Assembly: GCA_025454185.1 (NCBI GenBank)
Contig: JALOOY010000051.1
Span: forward strand, 1-8,237
DNA from: Thermodesulfobacteriota bacterium
Lineage (GTDB): Bacteria; Desulfobacterota; RBG-13-43-22
Reading direction: 5' to 3'
Length of the DNA stretch: 8,237 nucleotides
In this document: positions 1 through 7,780 of the stretch, piece by piece
Numbering within the stretch: the stretch's first letter is position 1
How the letters are laid out: each line of letters begins with the position of its first letter
The notes under the pieces: model-generated
Told to the model about the DNA's origin: nothing
The model's input: only the letters and a program-made list of their open reading frames with translations
Databases searched by the model: none
Translations under genes and position numbers: made by a program

Positions 1-99
1 CACGCCCCGGGCCTGGACCTCGGCTTTCAGCCGGTCTATCTCCATGAACAAATAGGGCGGCAACTGCTGCAGCCGCTCGGCCTTGGTTATCCAATCCAT
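1..99 (-). CDS. dapL: LL-diaminopimelate aminotransferase, N-terminal 33 codons (partial at window edge)
   Basis: Only the start of this gene is inside the window. The 33 visible residues begin MDWITKAERLQQLPPYLF and continue with MEIDRLKAEVQARGV. This matches the conserved opening of DapL, a PLP-dependent class I/II aminotransferase (family pattern: A-E-R-L-x-x-L-P-P-Y-L-F-x-E-I-D). DapL converts tetrahydrodipicolinate directly to LL-diaminopimelate using glutamate, bypassing the succinylase and acetylase branches of lysine synthesis. The ATG at 99 is preceded by an AAGGGAG ribosome-binding sequence (118-112) about 12 bases upstream, a slightly long spacing. It lies after dapF, dapB and the FAH gene on the same strand, which fits the pathway. 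The PLP lysine and the rest of the fold lie outside the window, so the call rests on the N-terminal signature plus context. Confidence 0.85.
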   Translation of the reverse strand, partial: MDWITKAERLQQLPPYLFMEIDRLKAEVQARGV

Positions 100-123
100 T
101 TGGTTTTCGTTCTCCCTTGTCTT

Positions 124-165
124 TCAAATTAACAATTAATAATTAACAATTGATTATTAATTATT
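124..165. repeat. AT-rich 7-base periodic array (six degenerate heptads) between FAH gene and dapL
   Basis: Starting at 124, six successive 7-base units all end in ATT on the plus strand. Examples are AACAATT (131-137 and again 145-151), AATAATT (138-144) and AATTATT (159-165). On the coding (minus) strand each unit begins with AAT. The array lies 22 bases beyond the FAH stop codon and ends shortly before the dapL ribosome-binding site. It is almost free of G and C in an otherwise GC-rich window. It contains a CAATTG palindrome at its centre and only an imperfect larger inverted repeat, so it does not look like a standard rho-independent terminator. AT-rich DNA here could also contribute to a dapL promoter, but no convincing -35/-10 pair stands out. 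Confidence 0.7.
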
Positions 166-187
166 GATGTCTTTTCGTTCTTGGTCC

Positions 188-952
188 TCATTCCCCTACC
201 ACCGTATTGATCAGCCTCCCTACCTGCTCTACCCTTACTTCAATGGTGTCTCCCGGCTGCATGGGTCCCACCCCCGAGGGGGTGCCGGTGGAAATGATAT
301 CCCCGGGGACCAGGGTCATGATCCGGGAAATAAAAGAAACCAGTTCTTCCACGGAAAAAATCAACTCCCGGGTCCGGGAAGACTGCCGTGGTTCCCCGTT
401 CAGAAAGGATTGCACGGCCAGATCGTCGGGCGCGATGTCCGTGACCAGAAAAGGACCGACCGGACAAAAGGTGTCGAAGCCTTTGGCCCGGGTCCACTGC
501 CCGTCTTTTTCCTGCAAGTCCCGGGCCGTTATATCGTTCACACAGGTATAACCCAGGATGTATCCGCGGGCCTGCTCCCGGGTCACCCGGCGGCAGGTCC
601 GGCCGATGACCACACCCAGTTCGGCTTCAAAATCCACCCGCCTGCTCATGGTGGGGGCAATTATCGCCTCTCCGGCCCCCAATAGTGATGAGGGCGGCTT
701 CATAAAAATCAGGGGCTCATCCGGGACCTTCAGGTTGAATTCCCGGGCATGGTCCCGGTAATTCAAGCCCACGGCGATCACTTTGGTAGGCCGACAGGGA
801 GGCAGGATTTGAACGGCGGCCAGGGTCAATGCTTCCCCGGTTGGCTGAAAGCCGTCAAAAGGGCTGCCGGAAATTCTTTCGATCCGGTCCTCGCCGGCTA
901 AGAGACCGTAATAGTCACGGCCGGATAAATAATATCGTACAAATATCGGCAT
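188..952 (-). CDS. Fumarylacetoacetate hydrolase (FAH) family protein
   Basis: This 254-residue protein has the full C-terminal FAH-fold catalytic domain from about residue 57 to the end. Family landmarks include GLNYRDHAREF (62-72, candidate catalytic His68), EPLIFMKPPSS (79-89) and RVDFEAELGVVIGR (105-118). The expected Mg/Mn ligands are Glu109, Glu111 and Asp140 (in VNDITARD), followed by KGFDTFCPVGP (157-167) and GDIISTGTPSGVG (217-229). Family members cleave C-C bonds in, decarboxylate or tautomerise beta-diketo and oxo acids (fumarylpyruvate, oxaloacetate, homoprotocatechuate intermediates). The substrate cannot be read from the motifs. The protein lacks the long N-terminal SH3-like domain of true fumarylacetoacetase. 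The ATG at 952 is the only reasonable start, because a stop lies six codons upstream with no ATG, GTG or TTG between. Its ribosome-binding sequence, AAGGG at 969-965, is weak and far away. The gene sits between dapB and dapL with no obvious lysine-pathway step to fill; an oxaloacetate tautomerase or metabolite-repair role is a guess. Confidence 0.9.
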   Translation of the reverse strand: MPIFVRYYLSGRDYYGLLAGEDRIERISGSPFDGFQPTGEALTLAAVQILPPCRPTKVIAVGLNYRDHAREFNLKVPDEPLIFMKPPSSLLGAGEAIIAPTMSRRVDFEAELGVVIGRTCRRVTREQARGYILGYTCVNDITARDLQEKDGQWTRAKGFDTFCPVGPFLVTDIAPDDLAVQSFLNGEPRQSSRTRELIFSVEELVSFISRIMTLVPGDIISTGTPSGVGPMQPGDTIEVRVEQVGRLINTVVGE

Positions 953-965
953 GATTTTAAGAATC

Positions 966-1007
966 CCTTAGCCGGTCCGGCATGACGACCCAAAACAAGT
1001 TCTAAGG
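966..1007 (-). promoter_or_regulatory. Possible weak stem over the FAH-gene ribosome-binding site
   Basis: CCTTAG at 966-971 and CTAAGG at 1002-1007 are perfect 6-base inverted copies flanking a 30-base loop. The loop begins with a small GCCGG-T-CCGGC palindrome (971-981, sharing one base with the stem). In the transcript the downstream arm overlaps the only Shine-Dalgarno-like sequence of the FAH gene (AAGGGA, 969-964), so pairing would partly occlude it. A 6-base stem with a 30-base loop is weak and could easily arise by chance. Confidence 0.2.
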
Positions 1008-1035
1008 CCCATAATAGGTTTTATTCTCGTTCTCA

Positions 1036-1070
1036 TTCGATTTTCGATGTTGAACGTTCGATGTTCATCC
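1036..1070. repeat. 7-base periodic array (TTCGATG-type) abutting the dapB stop codon
   Basis: From 1036 the plus strand reads in 7-base units starting with TTC or TTG: TTCGATT (1036-1042), TTCGATG (1043-1049 and again 1057-1063) and TTGAACG (1050-1056). A diverged unit, TTCATCC (1064-1070), overlaps the dapB stop codon. On the coding strand the units end in GAA or CAA. Two 6-base TTCTCR units (1024-1035) precede the array. The central GAACGTTC (1052-1059) is palindromic. The array begins directly at the end of dapB and occupies part of the dapB-FAH spacer. It differs in sequence from the arrays at 124-165 and 6554-6588 but shares their period. Confidence 0.65.
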
Positions 1071-1871
1071 TTTTAATCCCAGCACATCCTGCATGTCGTA
1101 CAATCCCGGGGCCTGATCCATTAGCCAGACTGCGGCCCGTAACGCCCCCCGGGCAAAGGTGTCCCGGCTGTGGGCCCGATGGGTGATTTCGATCCGTTCC
1201 CCCATGCCCCCGAAGAGGATGGTATGCTCCCCCACGATGTCACCGGCCCGAAAGGTCTGGATCCCGATTTCGTCCGCCCGCCGCTCCCCGATGATCCCTT
1301 TACGCTCGTACACGGCAGCCTTTTCCAGGTCCAGGGAGCGGGCCTGGGCCAGCACCTGGGCCAGTTTCAGGGCCGTGCCGCTGGGGGCATCCTTTTTCAT
1401 CTTGTGATGGGTCTCCAGGATCTCGATGTCGTAGCCTGCCCCCAGGATACGGGCCACTTCTCCCACGATCTTGAACAGGGCGTTGACGCCAACGCTCATG
1501 TTGGGGGCCAGCACGCAGGGGACTTCCCGGCTCAGCTTCCCGACCTCGGCCATTTCGGCGGCGCTGAAACCGGTGCTGCCGATCACGATGGGGGTTCGAG
1601 CCCGGGCGGCCAGACGCAGGTTTTCCAGCGAAGCGCTATGAAAAGTAAAATCGATGATGACCTGCCCCTGCGGCAGCAGGGCTTGCAGATCGGCCCCGAT
1701 GGACAGGCCCAGAGGGCCGGTCCCCAGCCATTCGCCCAGGTCGCGGCCCACCGCCGGATGCCCCGCTTGCTCCAAGGCCCCGGCAATGGTCAACTCCGGG
1801 CTCTCCTGGATCAGTCGAATGATCCTTCCGCCCATTCTGCCGCCGGCCCCGGCGACGATGGTCTTGATCAT
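1065..1871 (-). CDS. dapB: 4-hydroxy-tetrahydrodipicolinate reductase
   Basis: DapB reduces the DapA product to tetrahydrodipicolinate with NAD(P)H in the cytoplasm, the second committed step of the diaminopimelate/lysine pathway. The 268-residue length is normal for the family. The N-terminal Rossmann domain carries the nucleotide loop GAGGRMGGRI (8-17), then IDFTF (73-77) and GSTGF (98-102). The tetramerisation/substrate domain carries APNMSVGVN (122-130) and the signature ETHHKMKKDAPSGTA (153-167). Its His155 and Lys159 correspond by motif alignment to E. coli catalytic His159 and Lys163. The residue after Glu34 is Gln, where E. coli has Arg39 near the cofactor 2'-phosphate; this may shift preference toward NADH (inference). 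The start at 1871 has an excellent AGGAGG site 8 bases upstream, and dapF ends only 15 bases before it. dapA is not adjacent. Confidence 0.97.
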   Translation of the reverse strand: MIKTIVAGAGGRMGGRIIRLIQESPELTIAGALEQAGHPAVGRDLGEWLGTGPLGLSIGADLQALLPQGQVIIDFTFHSASLENLRLAARARTPIVIGSTGFSAAEMAEVGKLSREVPCVLAPNMSVGVNALFKIVGEVARILGAGYDIEILETHHKMKKDAPSGTALKLAQVLAQARSLDLEKAAVYERKGIIGERRADEIGIQTFRAGDIVGEHTILFGGMGERIEITHRAHSRDTFARGALRAAVWLMDQAPGLYDMQDVLGLKG

Positions 1872-1874
1872 ATT

Positions 1875-1886
1875 CCCCTCCTCCTC
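1875..1886 (-). promoter_or_regulatory. Strong Shine-Dalgarno of dapB
   Basis: The 15-base dapF-dapB gap consists almost wholly of purines and contains AGGAGG (1885-1880) followed by AGGGG. This places a consensus ribosome-binding site 8 bases before the dapB ATG. It is the strongest such site in the window and fixes the dapB start. Confidence 0.85.
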
Positions 1887-2719
<833 letters not shown>

Positions 2720-2723
<4 letters not shown>

Positions 2724-4000
2724 AGGTTACGTTCTTTCGGTTTTCCCCGCAAAAAAGCCGGGATCCGCTCCAGGGCCACCAAATCGGCGTAGGTCTCCCG
2801 CTTCCGAATAATATCGAATTCCCGGCCACGGCTGAGCACCTCGGCGGCTCGGGGCCGGGCATTGTAATTGCTCGACATGGAAAACCCGTAAGCCCCGGCA
2901 CTCATGACAGCCAGGAGATCCCCGGCCTGCGGCAGGGGCAGGGTGCGATCCTTGGCCAGAAAATCTCCGCTTTCGCAGATCGGTCCTACCACATCGGCCT
3001 GAATCGCCGGGGCCTTTTTTTTCGCCACCGGGAGCAGGCCGTGAAAAGAACCGTAGAGGGAAGGTCGCAGCAGATCGTTCATCCCCGCGTCCACGATGAT
3101 GAAATTTTTTTCCTCCCCTCTTTTTACATAGAGGACCTTGGTCACGAGAATGCCGGCATTGCCGACCAGGACCCGTCCCGGCTCCAGGATGATGGTGCGG
3201 GATTCCCGGCCCAGGGCCTGGATGATGGCCCGGGCGTATTCGCGGGGCCGGGGGGGCTCTTCCTCATGGTAAGTGATCCCCAGACCGCCGCCCAAATCCA
3301 GCACGCTGATGGTCAGGCCCAAAGCCTCCAAAGCCGTCACCAGCTTTTTGAGCTTTTCCACGGCCTCCAGAAACGGCCCGGTCAGGAGCAGTTGGGAGCC
3401 GATATGACAGTCCACGCCCTTGATCTGCACATGCGGCAGGTCCCGGGCCAGCCGGTATTCCTCGAGCGACTCCCGGATATTGATGCCGAATTTGTTTTTT
3501 TTCAGGCCGGTGGAGATATAGGGATGGGTCTTGGCGTCAATGTCGGGATTCACCCGAATGGCCACCGGGGCCTTTTTTTTCAAACGGCCGGCGACTTGGT
3601 CGATGAGCCGCATTTCTTCCGGCGATTCGACGTTCAGCATGAAGATCTTTTTTTTCAGGGCGAACTCGATCTCCTCGGTCTTTTTTCCCACGCCGGAATA
3701 GACGATCCTTTCCGGCGCTATGCCGGCCTTGAGGGCCCGGTACAATTCGCCGCCGGATACGATATCGGCCCCGGCCCCCATTCGCGCAAAGATGCGCAGA
3801 ACAGCCAGGTTGGGATTGGCCTTCAAGGCAAAGCAGGTCAGGTGCGGTACGCGGCCGAAGGCTTGGTCAAAGGCCTGATAATGATGCTCCAGGGTGGCCA
3901 GGCTGTATAGGTAAAAAGGGGTCCCCACCGCCTCGGCGATGCGCGGGACGGGCACGGCCTCGGCCTGAAGGATTCCCTGGTGATACTTGAAATGATGCAT
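2720..4000 (-). CDS. lysA: Diaminopimelate decarboxylase
   Basis: LysA decarboxylates meso-diaminopimelate to L-lysine, the last step of the pathway. It is a cytoplasmic, PLP-dependent fold-type III enzyme with an alanine-racemase-like barrel. The 426-residue length is typical. PLP lysine is Lys60 in CFALKANPN. HIGSQL (about 200-206) and the glycine-rich LDLGGGLGI follow. Glu-Pro-Gly-Arg (EPGRVLVG) binds the phosphate. Cys342 in the CESGDF motif supplies the active-site residue from the partner subunit, and GAYGFSMSSNYNARPRAAEVL-type C-terminal residues complete the site. The start at 4000 has AAAGGGAG (4016-4009) 8 bases upstream, overlapping the stop of the lipoprotein gene, 14 bases away. 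The stop overlaps dapF by ATGA. Four A8 tracts encode Lys-rich stretches at residues 116-118, 141-143, 167-169 and 327-329; see findings. Confidence 0.97.
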
Positions 4001-4014
4001 CAGGAACGCTCCCT

Positions 4015-5100
4015 TTACGGATTATACGTAATCGCCGTCTCCTGGGACCTTTCCCCTTCCGCAAAATGGGGGGCCGGACCCACGGCGCTCACCGAATAAT
4101 AATAGGCTGCCCCGGGCTGGATCTGGCGGTCCTCGAACAAGGTGGTCGCCAACGGTTCCCGAGTCAGTTTTTGGGGGGTCTTCTCCCGGGTTGTCCGCCG
4201 ATAGACGTGGTAACCCTGAACCGGCTGGCCGGTCAAGCCCTGCCAGCGGAGCTGCACGGCCTGGGGCGTCGTCACCGCCAGCAGTTCCTGAACAACCGGC
4301 GGGGGTACGACCCGCTTAAAGAGGACCTGGTTTTCCGCGGAGCCGGCGCTTTCGAGCAGGTGGCCGTTGGTCGAGCGCAGGGCCTTCACCTGATAGGCAT
4401 AGGAAAGCCCTTCCTGGACCTGGGCATCGACCCAGGGCGGCTCCTTGACCGGCTCCCCGGTAATCCGCTCCCAGGAACCGCCTGGGGCCTGGCGGAAGAC
4501 CAGGTACCCGGCCGGGGCCGGGGCCGGCGAACCATCCACCAGCGTTTTCGGGGCCTCCCAGCGCACCTCCACCCCTTCGCTGCGCAGCTTCAGTCCGGTC
4601 AAAACCGGCGGCCCCAAGGGGATGTCCCAGGTCACTTTCAGGGTTTTCGAGGCCTCGCCCGCGATCCCCTGTTTATTGACGGCCCTTACCTGAAACAAAT
4701 AAACGTTCCCGGGGCGGAGTTGATCATAGGTCAGGGCAATCCGATCGGCCTCCATCCGGATGCCCGGCAATTCCGGTCCTTGCGGATCCAGCCAAAGCCG
4801 GTCCTGGAATTGGTCCGGGCAGGTAGCGCAATAGTCCTTCAGGGGAAATTCCCCCCGTTGCACGCTGTAGCCTTTCAGGTCGGTCAGCGGGCTTCCGTCC
4901 GTATGGGTCTTGATGGGAGTCCAGGTCAAGACCAGCGCAGCCCCTTGTACGCCGTAAGCCAGGTCGTTTACGGTCTGGGGGACCAGTTTCACCGGAACCA
5001 CGGGATTGGCTTTTTTACCGCAGGCGGCAGGCAGGCCGGCCAAAAACAGACCGGTCAGGATCCAGAGGGTCGTCTTCAAAAAGGATAAGCGGTGCGGCAT
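4015..5100 (-). CDS. Fibronectin type III-repeat lipoprotein, LptM-like N-terminus
   Basis: This is an exported 361-residue protein of unknown exact role. Residues 1-27 form a lipoprotein signal: basic MPHRLSFLK, a hydrophobic stretch (residues 11-23), and a lipobox-like LPAAC with lipidated Cys27. The -3 position is Pro, not the usual Leu, so the match is not perfect. The mature start, CGKKANPVVP, resembles the Cys-Gly-x-Lys-Gly-Pro opening of the small lipoprotein LptM/YifL, whose gene often adjoins lysA or dapF in Proteobacteria. Three FnIII-like beta domains follow at about 42-158, 163-262 and 268-358, each with the VxLxW near its start and a late YxYxVxAV strand. Domain 1 carries a Cys91-x-x-Cys94 pair. 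The start is inside the end of argH (25-base overlap), fixed by GGAGAAG (5112-5106). lysA follows after 14 bases. No enzymatic motif is visible; envelope anchoring is the safest inference. Confidence 0.88.
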   Translation of the reverse strand: MPHRLSFLKTTLWILTGLFLAGLPAACGKKANPVVPVKLVPQTVNDLAYGVQGAALVLTWTPIKTHTDGSPLTDLKGYSVQRGEFPLKDYCATCPDQFQDRLWLDPQGPELPGIRMEADRIALTYDQLRPGNVYLFQVRAVNKQGIAGEASKTLKVTWDIPLGPPVLTGLKLRSEGVEVRWEAPKTLVDGSPAPAPAGYLVFRQAPGGSWERITGEPVKEPPWVDAQVQEGLSYAYQVKALRSTNGHLLESAGSAENQVLFKRVVPPPVVQELLAVTTPQAVQLRWQGLTGQPVQGYHVYRRTTREKTPQKLTREPLATTLFEDRQIQPGAAYYYSVSAVGPAPHFAEGERSQETAITYNP

Positions 5101-6515
5101 ATTTTCTTCTCCAGGGCGTGCAGGGCTCTACGAACCCGACCGGGGGCCGTTCCCCCTATGGAATGCCGGCGGGTCAGCGAGGCCCTCAGATCCAGCCAGC
5201 GGGATACATCCGGTCCGAAGGCCGGATGGACTGCCCGCAGCCAGGCCAGGGGCAGCGCCTCCAGTTCTTTTCCCTCGGCGATAGCCCGGGCCACGATTTC
5301 CCCCACGACCCCATGAGCCGTTCGAAAATCGAGTCCTTTGGTGGTTAAATAATCGGCCAGGTCGGTAGCCAGCAGATATCCGGCCGTCGTGGCCTCCAGC
5401 ATCCGTTCGGTCTTGAAGGTAATCCGGGAGATCATACGGGCCAGGAGGCGGGTGGACTGCCGGACCGTATCCAAGGCGTCGAAGACCGCTTCCTTGTCCT
5501 CCTGCAGGTCCCGGTTGTAGGTCATGGGCAGCCCCTTCATCAGGGTCAGCACGCCCACCAGATGGCCGTAGACCCGGCCGGTCTTGCCCCGCACCAGTTC
5601 AGCCACGTCCGGATTTTTCTTCTGGGGCATAATGCTGCTGCCCGTGCAGAAGGCGTCGTCGATGGCAATGAAGTCGAATTCCGAACTGGACCAGAGGATC
5701 AGGTCTTCGGCCAGACGGGAGAAATGCATCATCAGGATCGACCCGGCGGAGAGACAATCGAGAACGAAATCCCGGTCGCTGACCGCGTCCATGCTGTTCG
5801 CCGCGATCCCGCTGAACCCCAGGTCCGCGGCCACGGCCCTGCGGTCGATAGGGAACGTGGTCCCGGCCAGGGCCGCGCTGCCCAGGGGCAGGATATTGAT
5901 ACGCCTCCAGGACTCGGCCAGCCGTTCCTGGTCCCGGCAGAACATCTCCAGATAGGCCAGCAGGTGGTGGGCCAACAGGACCGGCTGGGCCCGCTGCAGG
6001 TGCGTGTACCCGGGCAGCACGGCCTGACCGTATTTTTTGGCCGTGGCCAGCAGATTTTCCTGCAGGGCCTTCAGTTCCCCACCGAGCTGTCGGACCTGGT
6101 CCCGCAAAAAAAGGCGCAGGTCCAGGGCCACCTGGTCGTTCCGGCTCCGGGCCGTGTGGAGCTTGCCGCCCGCCGGACCGATCTTTTCCCGCAGCCTTTT
6201 TTCCACCAGCATGTGCACATCTTCATCGGCCAGGGTAAAAGTGAGCCGCCCCTGTTCCCATTCCCCGAGGATCTCCTGGAGGCCTTTTTGAATCAAACGC
6301 CCCTCGGCTTTGTTCAAGATCCCCTGGCGGGTCAGCATCCGGGCATGGGCCTGGCTGCCCGCGATATCATAGGGCAGCAGACGGAAATCGAAAGGGATGG
6401 AAGCCGTAAAGGCCTCCACCTCCGGATCGGTCGCCTGCGAAAACCGCCCGCCCCAGGGCTTGACCTCTTGGGGCTTGTCCGCTTTCGTCTTTGGAGTCTG
6501 TTCTTGTTTTTTCAT
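5076..6515 (-). CDS. argH: Argininosuccinate lyase
   Basis: ArgH splits argininosuccinate into arginine and fumarate, the last step of arginine synthesis; it is a homotetramer of the fumarase/aspartase superfamily. Numbered from the ATG at 6515 (479 residues), family landmarks are KPWGGRF (19-25), HTARSRNDQV (120-129), GYTHLQRAQP (169-178, catalytic His172) and the superfamily signature GSSIMPQKKNPD (292-303, catalytic serine 293/294). The ATG adds about 15-20 lysine/glutamine-rich residues before WGGRF compared with typical members. The frame also has a TTG at 6530 that would add five more residues. Neither start has a good ribosome-binding site, so the exact N-terminus is uncertain. The gene is separated from argG by a spacer holding a heptad repeat, and its last 25 bases overlap the lipoprotein gene. 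Confidence 0.95.
   Translation of the reverse strand: MKKQEQTPKTKADKPQEVKPWGGRFSQATDPEVEAFTASIPFDFRLLPYDIAGSQAHARMLTRQGILNKAEGRLIQKGLQEILGEWEQGRLTFTLADEDVHMLVEKRLREKIGPAGGKLHTARSRNDQVALDLRLFLRDQVRQLGGELKALQENLLATAKKYGQAVLPGYTHLQRAQPVLLAHHLLAYLEMFCRDQERLAESWRRINILPLGSAALAGTTFPIDRRAVAADLGFSGIAANSMDAVSDRDFVLDCLSAGSILMMHFSRLAEDLILWSSSEFDFIAIDDAFCTGSSIMPQKKNPDVAELVRGKTGRVYGHLVGVLTLMKGLPMTYNRDLQEDKEAVFDALDTVRQSTRLLARMISRITFKTERMLEATTAGYLLATDLADYLTTKGLDFRTAHGVVGEIVARAIAEGKELEALPLAWLRAVHPAFGPDVSRWLDLRASLTRRHSIGGTAPGRVRRALHALEKKICRTAYPF
5106..5112 (-). promoter_or_regulatory. Ribosome-binding site of the lipoprotein gene inside argH
   Basis: GGAGAAG lies within the last codons of argH, 8 bases (measured from GGAG) before the lipoprotein ATG at 5100. 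It supports that start, which gives a complete signal peptide, and implies translation coupled to argH. Confidence 0.7.
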
Positions 6516-6553
6516 GGGCTGTCGGGGCAACTTCTGTATTGGATCGTTTTTTT

Positions 6554-6588
6554 GACCAGCAACCAGTAACCAGTAACCAGCAACGCTT
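6554..6588. repeat. 7-base periodic array (AACCAGT-type) between argG and argH
   Basis: Four contiguous 7-base units run from 6554 to 6581: two identical AACCAGT copies (6561-6567, 6568-6574), flanked by GACCAGC and AACCAGC. A decayed fifth unit starting AACG (6582-6588) ends directly before the argG stop codon. On the coding strand the unit reads RCTGGTY. The array fills more than half of the 59-74-base argG-argH spacer. It is followed by a T7 run (6547-6553), which is A7 in the transcript and so is not a terminator tail for this operon. The array has no internal palindrome. Confidence 0.75.
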
Positions 6589-6589
6589 C

Positions 6590-7776
<1,187 letters not shown>

Positions 7777-7780
<4 letters not shown>

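Noticed and set aside
124..165. Consensus promoter for dapL in the AT block
   Set aside because: TTGTTA- and TAATTT-like hexamers can be picked, but in such AT-rich repeats they occur by chance; not enough to annotate a promoter.
971..981. GCCGG-T-CCGGC palindrome as a terminator
   Set aside because: One-base loop, no following U run in either orientation, and no reason to end transcription before dapL; better treated as part of a possible weak structure.
1033..1068. 11-codon mini-ORF overlapping the dapB stop by ATGA
   Set aside because: It consists only of repeat units and has no independent ribosome-binding site; not listed as a gene, only mentioned with the array.
6547..6553. T7 run after the argG region as a terminator tail
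   Set aside because: It is A7 in the transcribed direction and has no GC-rich stem next to it.
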